64,000 nt of DNA from Chelativorans sp. YIM 93263 (lineage in GTDB: Bacteria > Pseudomonadota > Alphaproteobacteria > Rhizobiales > Rhizobiaceae): assembly GCF_028767125.1 (NCBI RefSeq), contig NZ_JAKCWP010000011.1:62001-126000 (forward strand). The letters are read 5' to 3'. The notes below the pieces were generated by a model that was given only the letters and a program-made list of their open reading frames with translations, did not search any database and was not told the DNA's origin. Position 1 is the stretch's first letter; each line of letters begins with the position of its first letter. Positions 18,128 through 26,892 of this stretch are shown here, in pieces. The position numbers and the translations under genes were made by a program.

Positions 18128-18285
18128 TCAATCGAACTGTTTGCCGACGATATCCGACTCCATCAGATGCCGTTCCACAGCGCGCAGATGGCGATACATG
18201 GCCTGCCTGGGCCGTCGAGATCGCGCAGCTCAATAGCTGCTATGATGCGGTCGTGTTCCGGGAAAGAGTGATGATCGGCCGGCGC
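18128..18285 (-). pseudogene. C-terminal remnant of a GntR/FadR-type regulator
   Basis: Read on the minus strand, one frame gives PEHDRIIAAIELRDLDG and a second continues with QAMYRHLRAVERHL and on to IVGKQFD and a stop at 18128. Together these match the last helix region of FCD-domain GntR regulators. The frame changes in the GGCCCAGG run near 18205-18213. There is no N-terminal part: the frame hits a stop at about 18285, just before the fumarylacetoacetate-hydrolase family gene. The remnant is therefore both truncated and frameshifted. Confidence 0.65.
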
Positions 18286-18347
18286 TCACGCTTCGGCCTC
18301 GTCGGCCGGCTGGAAATAGAGTAATACGCAGGAGCCAGGAGCTGATA

Positions 18348-19061
18348 ATGTCCGAGACCGCCTACAACAACGCCACCCAGTCCTATGTAATTGCACCACC
18401 CGCCATGGCGGTGTTGCCAGTGGAGGGATGCGACCGGCTTTTCCCAGTCAACCGCATTTTCTGCATTGGCCGCAACTATGCAGCCCACGCGGTGGAAATG
18501 GGTCACGACCCGGACAAGGAGCCGCCTTTCTTCTTCTTAAAGCATCCGAGCAATCTCTCTGTCGGAGAAGACTTCCCCTATCCAACCCAGACGAACGACG
18601 TGCATCACGAAATCGAGATGGTGGTGGCTCTCGCCAAGGGCGGGACAGACATCAGCGTCGAAGACGCGCTCGACCACGTCTTTGGCTATGGCGTGGGACT
18701 GGACATGACGCGGCGCGACTTGCAGGGCGAGGCCAAGAAACTAGGGCGTCCTTGGGAGGTTGGAAAATCCTTCGAGAAATCGGCACCTTGCGGCCCGCTT
18801 GTCCCGGCGTCCCGCATCGGCCATCCGGCCGGAGGCGCCGTGACGCTGGACGTCAACAGCGAAAGACGCCAGAGCGGTGATCTCAACCAGATGCTCTGGA
18901 AAGTGCCTGAGATGATCACCATCCTGTCGCAATATTTCGAATTGCAGCCAGGCGACTTGATCATGAGCGGTACGCCGGCCGGTGTCGGGCCGATCGAACG
19001 CGGCGACGTGATACACGGAAAGGTGACAGGTGTTGGCGAAATCACCGTCAAGGTGGTGTAG
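18348..19061 (+). CDS. Fumarylacetoacetate hydrolase family protein
   Basis: 237 residues of the FAH fold. Characteristic stretches are FCIGRNYAAHAVEMG near residue 40, the metal-ligand region HHEIEMVVAL near 87, GYGVGLDMTRRDLQ near 115, and the C-terminal LIMSGTPAGVGP near 205. Family members hydrolyse or decarboxylate 2-oxo acids (acylpyruvates, oxaloacetate, hydroxymuconate derivatives) using a divalent metal. ATG 18348 follows AGGAG. The broken GntR remnant just upstream may be its former regulator. The exact substrate is unknown. Confidence 0.9.
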   Translation: MSETAYNNATQSYVIAPPAMAVLPVEGCDRLFPVNRIFCIGRNYAAHAVEMGHDPDKEPPFFFLKHPSNLSVGEDFPYPTQTNDVHHEIEMVVALAKGGTDISVEDALDHVFGYGVGLDMTRRDLQGEAKKLGRPWEVGKSFEKSAPCGPLVPASRIGHPAGGAVTLDVNSERRQSGDLNQMLWKVPEMITILSQYFELQPGDLIMSGTPAGVGPIERGDVIHGKVTGVGEITVKVV

Positions 19062-19137
19062 ACCTGTGGACGCGGTGGCATTCCGGTACGCTCTATGCCG
19101 AAGCTAGAATATAGAGGCGGAAATGCCGTTGATGGCA

Positions 19138-19152
19138 GCGCTCACGGAGCGC
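19138..19152. terminator. Hairpin between convergent genes
   Basis: GCGCTC-ACG-GAGCGC forms a perfect 6-base-pair stem with a 3-base loop in the gap between the fumarylacetoacetate-hydrolase family gene and the molybdate transporter gene, which converge. No T-run follows in either direction, so it is at best a weak bidirectional end. Confidence 0.3.
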
Positions 19153-19179
19153 GTGCCGCTGCGATTCATACCCAGCCCA

Positions 19180-20322
19180 TCAGTTCCTGACATGACGCCG
19201 CAGAACGCGTACAGCAGTGTAGCGTATAAACTCCGCAAATGAACCGGCGAGCAGGCCCCAGAAGGGGTCTATCCACACGGTGACACCCGCCGTGACCGCG
19301 ATCACTGGCCAGCAGGACGGCTTGCAGTCAAACAGGCGTTTTGTGAACGCGAGTTCGCCGGAGGCCATCAGGAGCAGCGCGCCCAGCCCCGCCGCCGGTA
19401 TCGCGGCAAGCGTGGCCAGCCCGAGTCCTCCTGGCAGAATAGCGAAAAACAAGAGGGCCAGACCCAAGACGAACGGCGCTGTGCCGCTGCGGGCACCAAA
19501 CCTATAGTGCGCTGCCAGCCCTCCGGCTCCGTGGCACATGGGCAGCGCACCGAAAGGCGTCAGCAACAGGTTGGCAAGACCGCTTGTCACCGACAACCGC
19601 GCGGGCGTGACATGGGCGGCACGATCACCGAAATAATCGCCGGCGATCAGAGCAGTGAGCAGAACGGCATTGGTGAGGGTGAGCGAAAGCTGCGGTAGCA
19701 CGAATTGCGAGACAGCGCGCTCCAGTTCCGCCGGAGTCGGCAACGACGGGACAGAGAATGTCGCCGACGCCGATCCCAACTCCATACCCGGCGCATTGAA
19801 CAGCTGCGCCAACACAATCGCCAGCACGAGTGCAATCAAGGCGGCAGGATAGCGCGGCGCCAGCAGCAGCCCCAGAAGCAGACTGAGGGTCAGCACCGCG
19901 ACGTCCGGTGCCGTGGCCATCAAGTCAACGCTTACCAAGGCGAGCGCCAGACCGAGCCCCAGTTGCAGTCCGGCCAGAACCGATTGCGGCACGATACGGG
20001 CAAGCCGCGTGATCCATCCGGTCAGGCCCAAAACCAGCAACACCAGGCCGATCATGACACCGCTGGCCACCAGCCCGGCCGGCGCTATACCGGCCGTAAG
20101 CAGCACTGCCGCAACAGCCTTCATGGGCTGCACTGGTATGGGAAGACGGTAGTGGACAGCCGTTGCAATATAGAAGACGGCGAACCCTAGAAGCACCGGC
20201 GTCGGCGCCAGTCCAACCACGGCAATGGCGCCCAGCATCAGAGGCAGCAACGTGCCAAGGTCGCCCAGTGCGCCGCTCAGCTCGCGCAGGCTAAAGATGA
20301 ACCTCTCACCCCTCGCCCGCAT
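19180..20322 (-). CDS. MOT1-type molybdate/sulfate transporter
   Basis: About 380 residues, strongly hydrophobic, with about ten membrane segments. It has the family motifs PIPVQPMKA near residue 65 and PMCHGAGGLAAHYRFGARSG near 255, which mark the MOT1 branch (molybdate) related to SulP carriers. It begins with the FSLRELSGALGDLGT segment. The ATG at 20322 follows AAGGAG; a GTG three codons upstream is also open. It lies 145 bases downstream of the formate dehydrogenase alpha gene on the same strand, fitting supply of oxyanion for the pterin cofactor. Confidence 0.85.
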   Translation of the reverse strand: MRARGERFIFSLRELSGALGDLGTLLPLMLGAIAVVGLAPTPVLLGFAVFYIATAVHYRLPIPVQPMKAVAAVLLTAGIAPAGLVASGVMIGLVLLVLGLTGWITRLARIVPQSVLAGLQLGLGLALALVSVDLMATAPDVAVLTLSLLLGLLLAPRYPAALIALVLAIVLAQLFNAPGMELGSASATFSVPSLPTPAELERAVSQFVLPQLSLTLTNAVLLTALIAGDYFGDRAAHVTPARLSVTSGLANLLLTPFGALPMCHGAGGLAAHYRFGARSGTAPFVLGLALLFFAILPGGLGLATLAAIPAAGLGALLLMASGELAFTKRLFDCKPSCWPVIAVTAGVTVWIDPFWGLLAGSFAEFIRYTAVRVLRRHVRN

Positions 20323-20466
20323 TTCTCGCACTCCTTGAACCCCGCGTCACATTCCGGCGGCTGCCTGCAAGTCAGCTCTTGGCATCGCTCACGATCATCT
20401 GGGGTGGGGGCGATTGCCAGGACATCCAGAAGACCCATGGACAGTGACCAATCCTGAAGCCTACCG

Positions 20467-23262
20467 TCAGCGGGATTGCGGAATTTTGTTGGCAGCAGCT
20501 TCTATCTGTGCCGCACAATATTTGAATTCCGGAATCTTGCCGAAAGGATCAAGCATCGGGTTGGTCAGCTTGTTGGCCGGGCTTTCGTTGAAGCAGAATG
20601 GCATGAAGATCATACCGTCAGCCACTTCCCGGTCAGCACGCAGGATCGCCTCGACCGTGCCGCGCCTGGTTTCAACCTTGACCATATCACCCTGCGACAG
20701 CCCGCGCCTGGCGATTTCGCGTGGGTTCATCGCCGCGATACCGAAGGGCTCGATTGCATCGAGCACACCAGCCCGTCGCGTCATGGCGCCGGTATGCCAG
20801 TGCTCGAGCAGGCGGCCCGTGGTGAGCACCAGCGGGTATTCCTCGTCGGGCACTTCATCGGGCGGCAGCAAGTCGGCCGGCGTGATGCGGCCGCGGCCGT
20901 CGGATGTCGGGAAGCCGTTAGTGAAGATGATCTCGTTGCCGGGCTTGTCTTCGGCGTCCGCCGGATAGATGATTGAATCTTCGCGCTCGATACGCTCCCA
21001 GGGAATGTTTTGGAGCGAAGGCATGACGCTCGCCATTTCGGTGTAGACCTCGGAAACGGACTTGTAGGTCCAGTCCAGCCCCATGCGCCTGCCGATCTCG
21101 ACAACCAGTTCCCAGTCCTGCCGGGCTTCGCCGGGCGGGTCGAGAGCGGGACGACCGATTTGTACTTGACGGTTAGTGTTGGTGTAGGTGCCGAGCTTCT
21201 CCGCATGGGCTGAGGCCGGCAGCACCACATCCGCATGCCAAGCGGTCTCGGTCAGGAAGATATCCTGCACTACAAGATGCTCGAGCTTGGCCAACGCTTC
21301 GCGGGCATGGGTTTGGTCGGGATCCGACATGGCGGGGTTCTCGCCCAATATATACATGCCCTTGATCTCGCCTTCATGGATGGCGTCGATGATCTCCACC
21401 ACGGTCAGGCCGCGCTTGGGATCCAGCGTCTGGCCCCAGAAGTTTTCGTACTCGCCGCGAATGTCGACGTTTTCGACCGACTTATAGTCGGGGAAATACA
21501 TGGGGATCAGCCCGGCATCAGAAGCGCCCTGGACGTTGTTTTGTCCACGTAGCGGATGCAGGCCCGTGCCGGAGCGGCCAACATGGCCGGTGATCAGAGA
21601 CAGCGCGATCAGGCAGCGCGAATTATCGGTGCCGTGGGTATGCTGCGATATGCCCATGCCCCAGAAGATGATGGAGCGTTCGGATGTGGCATAGGTTCGC
21701 GCCACATCGCGCAGCACCTCGGCCTCAATGCCACAGACTTCCGCCATCGCCTCGGGCGAGAAGTCCTTCACCTTTTCCTTCAGCGCCTCAAAGCCGGAGA
21801 CATTGGCCTGGATATATTGTTCGTCATAGAGTTTCTCCTCAATGATCACGTGGATCAGCGCATTCAGCAGGGCAACGTCGGTGCCCGGCTTGAACACCAG
21901 CGAATGACTGGCATGGCGCATCAGGTCCTGCCGGCGTGGATCAATGACGACCAGTTTGGCGCCAAGCTTGGCGGCCTGCTTGAAATAGGTTGCAGCAACA
22001 GGATGGTTCGTTGTCGGGCGCGCGCCGATGACGATGATGCAGTCGGCCTTCATGGCATCATTGAAGGGGGCCGACACGGCGCCGGAGCCGACGCCCTCCA
22101 TCAGGGCGACAACCGAGGAGGCATGACAAAGCCTGGTGCAGTGATCGACGTTGTTGGTGCCGAAACCCTGCCGCACCAGCTTCTGAAACAGATAGGCCTC
22201 CTCGTTCGAACCCTTGGCCGAGCCAAAGCCGGCGAGCGATTTGCCACCATGGTTCTCCAGCAGGGACTTTAGCCCGCCGGCAGCACGCGAAAGTGCTTCT
22301 TCCCAGGTCGCCTCGCGGAAGACGGTGAGCGGATCGACGCCGCGCATGTCAATGTCGCCTGTTTTCGGCGCGTCGTCACGGCGAATGAGCGGCTTGGTAA
22401 GGCGATCGGGCGACATGACATAGTCAAAGCCGAAGCGGCCTTTGACGCAGAGCCGGTTCTCATTGGCATAGCCATCACGGCCGTCGACCTGGACGATCTT
22501 GTTGTCCTTCACCGCGACCGTGGTCTGACAGCCAACGCCGCAGAACGGGCAGACACTGTCGACCACTTTGTCGAAGGATTGGACGGCGCGGGTCTTGCCC
22601 GCCTCGTCCATCAGCGACTTTTCATAAAGCGCGCCGGTCGGGCACGCCTGAACGCATTCGCCACAGGTGACGCAGGTGGAAAGCCCCATCGGGTCATGCA
22701 TGTCGAAGACCGGAACCGCATGATTGCCGCGATTGGCCATGCCGATCACATCGTTCACCTGCACCTCGCGGCAAGCGCGCACGCATGCCCCACAGGAGAT
22801 GCAGGCGTCCAGGTTGACCGCAATTGCCGGGTTGGAAACATCGAGCTCCGGCTCGACATCGCCGGAGGAGAATTTCGAACCGAACCGCTCGCTGCCCGAA
22901 ATGGCCATGGAGGACGCCCACTCCCAGAAGGCGGACTGATTGTCCGGCCCCTCGTCGGCGGGGCGCATGTTGCTGGCCAGGAGCTCGAACACCATCTCAC
23001 GCGATTTCTCGGCACGTTCGGTATCGGTTCGCACGACCATATCCTCGGCCGGCTTGCGGATGCAGGAGGCAGCAAGCACGCGCTCCCCCTCGATGTCGAC
23101 CATGCAGGCACGGCAATTGCCGTCCGGCCGGTAACCGGGCTGATCGACATGGCAGAGATGCGGGATGCGATTGCCCTCTCGTTTCGCCACGTCCCATATG
23201 GTGTCGCCCTCGGAGGCTGTTACCGATTTACCGTCGAGCGTGAAGGTGATCTTGCTGGTCAT
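20467..23262 (-). CDS. fdsA: NAD-linked formate dehydrogenase, alpha subunit (Mo/W-bisPGD)
   Basis: 931 residues. A [2Fe-2S] domain has Cys37, 50, 53 and 67. Two [4Fe-4S] ferredoxin motifs are Cys154/157/160/164 and Cys197/200/203/207. The domain's own [4Fe-4S] is Cys238/241/245/272. The metal ligand is Cys379 followed by His380 (in RLCHASS), so this is a cysteine, not selenocysteine, enzyme. It oxidises formate to CO2 in the cytoplasm and passes electrons to the NuoEF-like beta subunit. It starts one base after the fdsB stop. No separate gamma or delta subunit gene follows. Confidence 0.95.
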   Translation of the reverse strand: MTSKITFTLDGKSVTASEGDTIWDVAKREGNRIPHLCHVDQPGYRPDGNCRACMVDIEGERVLAASCIRKPAEDMVVRTDTERAEKSREMVFELLASNMRPADEGPDNQSAFWEWASSMAISGSERFGSKFSSGDVEPELDVSNPAIAVNLDACISCGACVRACREVQVNDVIGMANRGNHAVPVFDMHDPMGLSTCVTCGECVQACPTGALYEKSLMDEAGKTRAVQSFDKVVDSVCPFCGVGCQTTVAVKDNKIVQVDGRDGYANENRLCVKGRFGFDYVMSPDRLTKPLIRRDDAPKTGDIDMRGVDPLTVFREATWEEALSRAAGGLKSLLENHGGKSLAGFGSAKGSNEEAYLFQKLVRQGFGTNNVDHCTRLCHASSVVALMEGVGSGAVSAPFNDAMKADCIIVIGARPTTNHPVAATYFKQAAKLGAKLVVIDPRRQDLMRHASHSLVFKPGTDVALLNALIHVIIEEKLYDEQYIQANVSGFEALKEKVKDFSPEAMAEVCGIEAEVLRDVARTYATSERSIIFWGMGISQHTHGTDNSRCLIALSLITGHVGRSGTGLHPLRGQNNVQGASDAGLIPMYFPDYKSVENVDIRGEYENFWGQTLDPKRGLTVVEIIDAIHEGEIKGMYILGENPAMSDPDQTHAREALAKLEHLVVQDIFLTETAWHADVVLPASAHAEKLGTYTNTNRQVQIGRPALDPPGEARQDWELVVEIGRRMGLDWTYKSVSEVYTEMASVMPSLQNIPWERIEREDSIIYPADAEDKPGNEIIFTNGFPTSDGRGRITPADLLPPDEVPDEEYPLVLTTGRLLEHWHTGAMTRRAGVLDAIEPFGIAAMNPREIARRGLSQGDMVKVETRRGTVEAILRADREVADGMIFMPFCFNESPANKLTNPMLDPFGKIPEFKYCAAQIEAAANKIPQSR

Positions 23263-23263
23263 C

Positions 23264-24946
23264 TCAAAGGTCTTCCCGGAAATGGGTCAGAAGGTGGGTG
23301 ACGGGATTGGGCGCGGCCTGGCCCAATCCGCAGATGGAGGCATCCCGCATCACAACTTCGAGGTCACGAACAGCGGTCTCGTCGAGCTTGCCTTGCTTCT
23401 TAAGCAGCGTGACCATCTTCTCGGTACCCTCGCGGCATGGCGTACATTGGCCGCAGCTTTCGTGCTTGAAGAAATTCAGAAGGTTGAGCGTCACGTCCTT
23501 AACGCTGTCAGCCTGCGAAAAAATCACGATCGCATGCGAGCCAACGAAAGCGCCCTGCTCGGCGAGTTCGCCGCCGAAATCCAGCGGAATGTCGCCCATC
23601 GATGCAGGTAGGATACCGCCTGAGGCACCACCAGGCAAATAGGCCTTAAACTCGTGGCCTTCCGCCATGCCGCCGCAGTAGTCGTCGATCAGTTCACGCG
23701 CGGTAACGCCCGCGGGCGCCAGTTTCACTCCCGGGTCACGCACTCTGCCGGAAACCGACCAGGATCGCGCACCGGGGTGATCCGGCTTGCCCTTGCTGGC
23801 GAACCAATCCGCACCCTGCTCGACAATGTCGCGGACCCACCACAGGGTTTCGACATTATGGTTGAGCGTCGGGCGGCCGAACAGGCCGACCTGAGCGATG
23901 TAGGGCGGGCGATGGCGTGGCAGGCCCCGCTTGCCTTCAATGCTTTCCAGCATGGCGCTTTCCTCGCCGCAGATATAGGCGCCTGCGCCGCGTCTGAGTT
24001 CGACGAACCCAGGCTCAATGAGACCGGCGGCCTCAAGAGCGGCGATCTCCGTTCGGAGGATCTGCAGGACCGCGGGGTATTCGTCGCGCATGTAGAAATA
24101 GATGCGCTCAGCCTCGACCGCATGTGCGGCAATCAGGGCACCCTCGAACGTGCGGTGCGGGTCCCGTTCAAGATAGATGCGGTCCTTAAACGTTCCCGGT
24201 TCGCCCTCGTCGCCGTTGATCGACATCAGCCGGGGGCCGGGATAGGAGCGCACGATGCTCCACTTCCTGCCAGCGGGAAAGCCGGCGCCGCCAAGTCCGC
24301 GCAGGCCGGCGCTCTGCATGGTCTCGATCAGCGTATCCACGCTGATCTCACCCGACCGCACCTTTTCCAAAAGCTGATAGCCACCGGACGCGCGATAGGA
24401 CTCATGTCCGGTATAGTCGGGAACGACCGTCTCCGTTGCACCGTCGCTGGCCATCTGTAGCAGGCTTTCGGCGCTGGCGTGATCGACCTCACGATTGCCG
24501 ATCCGCGCCGCCGGCGCCGTATCGCAGCGGCCCATGCAGGGCGCACGCACGACGCGAATCGCGGTGGGATCAGCTTTTGCGCCCAGTCCACTGATCAACG
24601 ACTCCGAGCCGGCCAGCATACAGCTCACCGAGTCGCAGACACGGATCGTAAGCGGGGGCGGAGGCGTCTCGCCCTCCTTCACGATGTCGAAGTGGTCGTA
24701 GAAAGTGGCGACCTCGTAAACCTCGGTCTGCGACAGGCGCATCTCTTCAGCCAGTGCGCGAAGATGAGCGGCGGAAAGATATCCGTAACGGTCCTGCACC
24801 AAATGCAGGAATTCGATCAGGAGATCGCGACGACGTGGCCGGCCGCCCAGAAGGTCACGGATCTCTCTGAACGCCCCATCATCAAGTGCACGTCCTTTAG
24901 GTCCACGATCGCGAGGACGCCGATCTTTCATCATCAAACCCTTCAT
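23264..24946 (-). CDS. fdsB: Formate dehydrogenase beta subunit, fused NuoE-NuoF (gamma-beta)
   Basis: 560 residues. Residues about 25-165 are NuoE/FdsG-like, with the [2Fe-2S] ligands Cys104, 109, 137 and 141. From about residue 185 the protein is NuoF-like, with the FMN/NADH site GLRGLGGAGFPAGRKW and the [4Fe-4S] set Cys498, 501, 504 and 539. It takes electrons from FdsA and reduces NAD+. Fusion of the two subunits gives an alpha-beta enzyme such as the tungsten FDH1 of Methylobacterium extorquens. It is the first gene of the fds unit; the start could also be at Met5 or Met6. Confidence 0.93.
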   Translation of the reverse strand: MKGLMMKDRRPRDRGPKGRALDDGAFREIRDLLGGRPRRRDLLIEFLHLVQDRYGYLSAAHLRALAEEMRLSQTEVYEVATFYDHFDIVKEGETPPPPLTIRVCDSVSCMLAGSESLISGLGAKADPTAIRVVRAPCMGRCDTAPAARIGNREVDHASAESLLQMASDGATETVVPDYTGHESYRASGGYQLLEKVRSGEISVDTLIETMQSAGLRGLGGAGFPAGRKWSIVRSYPGPRLMSINGDEGEPGTFKDRIYLERDPHRTFEGALIAAHAVEAERIYFYMRDEYPAVLQILRTEIAALEAAGLIEPGFVELRRGAGAYICGEESAMLESIEGKRGLPRHRPPYIAQVGLFGRPTLNHNVETLWWVRDIVEQGADWFASKGKPDHPGARSWSVSGRVRDPGVKLAPAGVTARELIDDYCGGMAEGHEFKAYLPGGASGGILPASMGDIPLDFGGELAEQGAFVGSHAIVIFSQADSVKDVTLNLLNFFKHESCGQCTPCREGTEKMVTLLKKQGKLDETAVRDLEVVMRDASICGLGQAAPNPVTHLLTHFREDL

Positions 24947-25374
24947 CTTTCGATCTTGGTAAGCACGCGCACGACGATTTGTACCAACAGTACTATAGGC
25001 CAGGAATCGCTCACTTCGCTACGGGGGACGAACGCTACGATCTTGTACAGATGTGATCCATCTCCTCCCTCAACTGCGCGATGATGTCAGCTCAGCTTCA
25101 CCGATTGCAGATGCAGTAACGCCATCGCAAGTCGCAGATGCAGCAACACCACCGAATTTCTGGCATTTTGTATTCCAGAAGCGCTTCCTGTCAAGCCTAA
25201 TACCAAGGTCCCCGGATTTTTGATTTATCTGACCGGAGCTTTCACGTGCGTAGCACGGCGCTCCACCGCACTCCGAGGCCACAGGCGTGCCGCGGTCGAA
25301 CAATAACGGATTTCTTGGGCATTCTACCCAATAATTTCCTGGTATAACGGACAGAAAGGAAGTATCGACTGATT
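24947..25374. promoter_or_regulatory. Divergent fds/tup regulatory region with repeats
   Basis: 428 bases separating fdsB (minus) and tupB (plus). Three signals stand out. A direct repeat with the core GCAGATGCAG, then YAAC and RCCA, occurs at 25107 and 25134, 27 bases apart. An inverted repeat TTGGG-N7-CCCAA lies at 25315-25331. It is flanked by two copies of ATAACGGA at 25303 and 25344. The last ones sit 25-70 bases before tupB and are plausible sites for a metal- or cofactor-responsive regulator. Near 25040-25090 the minus strand could encode DIIAQLREEMDHIC before a stop, possibly a remnant. Confidence 0.5.
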
Positions 25375-26082
25375 ATGCATGATTTCGCATCATCGCTCTC
25401 ACTGGCCGTCAACCTGATCCTGTCGGGCGATGCCGAGTTGTGGTCGATCGTTCTACTCTCTTTAAGAGTGTCACTGACGGCTGTTGCCGTTGCCGCGGTC
25501 ATCGGCATGCCGGTTGGTGCAGCCTTGGCGGTGGGACGCTTTGCCGGCAGGCGGGCCCTCATCGTTCTGATGAACGCGCTCATGGGCCTGCCACCGGTGG
25601 TGGTAGGCTTGATGGTCTATCTCATGCTGTCGAACAGCGGCCCGCTCGGGGTGTTGCAGCTGCTTTACACGCCCACGGCCATGATCATCGCGCAGGTCGT
25701 CCTGGTCACTCCGATCGTCGCCGCCCTGACGCGGCAGGTGGTTGAGGATATAGATGCTGAGTATGCCGAGCAGTTGCGCTCGATTGGCGTATCGCGCTTG
25801 GCGTCAGTTCCCACCCTCCTATGGGATGGACGTACCAGCCTCCTGACAGCGGTTCTCGCCGGCTTTGGCCGAGCAACCGCCGAGGTCGGCGCGGTCATTA
25901 TCGTCGGTGGCAATATCAACCACGTCACGCGCGTCATGACTACGACAATCGCGCTCGAAACTTCAAAGGGCAATCTGGCACTGGCGCTGGCGCTCGGGGC
26001 AATCCTGATGCTCATTGCCATTTCGGTGAATGCGGCGGTCGGACTGCTGGGTGCGACATCGGAGCGTGCCGCTCATGCCTGA
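25375..26082 (+). CDS. tupB: Tungstate ABC transporter permease TupB
   Basis: 235 residues with about five membrane helices and the binding-protein-dependent permease loop EQLRSIGVSRLASVPTLLWD near residue 125-145, which contacts the ATPase. The C-terminal part (GRATAEVGAVIIVGGNINHVTRVMTT) is typical of TupB rather than ModB. It starts at ATG 25375 behind AAAGGAAG and overlaps the ATPase gene by 8 bases. The adjacent tupA decides the assignment to tungstate. Confidence 0.87.
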   Translation: MHDFASSLSLAVNLILSGDAELWSIVLLSLRVSLTAVAVAAVIGMPVGAALAVGRFAGRRALIVLMNALMGLPPVVVGLMVYLMLSNSGPLGVLQLLYTPTAMIIAQVVLVTPIVAALTRQVVEDIDAEYAEQLRSIGVSRLASVPTLLWDGRTSLLTAVLAGFGRATAEVGAVIIVGGNINHVTRVMTTTIALETSKGNLALALALGAILMLIAISVNAAVGLLGATSERAAHA

Positions 26083-26869
26083 CACCACCATAGCGCATTC
26101 CTTTGATGAGTCCCACATTGCTCAGGCGGAGCGTTCTGTCGCGTCTCATACGGACTCCATCCTGCCGGTGAGCGTGACAGACCTGGCTTTCACCGCGGAC
26201 GGCAAACGCCTGGTCTATATTGACCGTCTGACGTTGCGGGCGGGCGGGTCGACCATCATCATGGGGCCTAACGGCGCAGGCAAGAGCCTGCTCTTGCGCC
26301 TTCTGCACGGCCTCATCGGGGCAAGCGAAGGTACGGTGCTGTTCAATAGCCAACCGATGAGCGCCCGTGTGCGACGCCGTCAGGCCATGGTTTTTCAGCG
26401 TCCGGTGGTCTTGCGCCGCTCCGTGCGCGCCAACATAGACTATGCGTTGTCCGCACACGGATATCGTGGGTTAAACCGTCGCGAGCGGCTGCGCGACCTT
26501 CTTGAGATGGGCGAGCTTGCGGATATGGCGAGGCAGCGCGCACGCACGCTTTCCGGCGGGGAGCAACAGCGGCTCGCACTGGTGCGCGCGGTCGCCGCTT
26601 CACCCGATTTGCTCTTCCTGGACGAGCCAACATCGAGCCTCGATCCCGCTTCGACGCATCGGATTGAAGCTCTGATCCGCCGTTTTGCGGAAGAAGGCAC
26701 GAAGATAGTGATGGTGACTCATGATCTTGGCCAGGCGCGCCGTCTCGCCGACGAGATCGTGTTCATGCATCACGGGAAGGTAACCGAGCAGACGCCCGCA
26801 AACGTATTTTTCGACAGGCCCTCATCTCCCGCAGCCCGCGACTTCATCACTGGTGGGCTGCTGGTTTGA
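26075..26869 (+). CDS. tupC: Tungstate ABC transporter ATP-binding protein TupC
   Basis: About 264 residues. Walker A MGPNGAGKS, the Q-loop VFQRPVV, the ABC signature LSGGEQQRLALVRA, Walker B LLFLDEPTSSLD and the switch histidine in MVTHDLGQ are all present. ATG 26075 overlaps the tupB stop, giving a normal length, whereas the frame's upstream extension lies inside tupB. It powers import of tungstate captured by TupA. An N-terminal extension of some 30 residues precedes the ATPase core. Confidence 0.87.
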   Translation: MPDTTIAHSFDESHIAQAERSVASHTDSILPVSVTDLAFTADGKRLVYIDRLTLRAGGSTIIMGPNGAGKSLLLRLLHGLIGASEGTVLFNSQPMSARVRRRQAMVFQRPVVLRRSVRANIDYALSAHGYRGLNRRERLRDLLEMGELADMARQRARTLSGGEQQRLALVRAVAASPDLLFLDEPTSSLDPASTHRIEALIRRFAEEGTKIVMVTHDLGQARRLADEIVFMHHGKVTEQTPANVFFDRPSSPAARDFITGGLLV

Positions 26870-26892
26870 GAAAGTTCAGGTTGGAGGAAACT

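Noticed and set aside
18002-18271. Small plus-strand frame of 89 codons upstream of the fumarylacetoacetate-hydrolase family gene
   Set aside because: No similarity noticed; it runs antisense through the GntR remnant and has no convincing ribosome-binding site.
25030-25095. Short minus-strand peptide DIIAQLREEMDHIC upstream of fdsB
   Set aside because: It could be the tail of a lost LysR-type FdsR regulator, but it is too short and preceded by a stop; not called as a gene.
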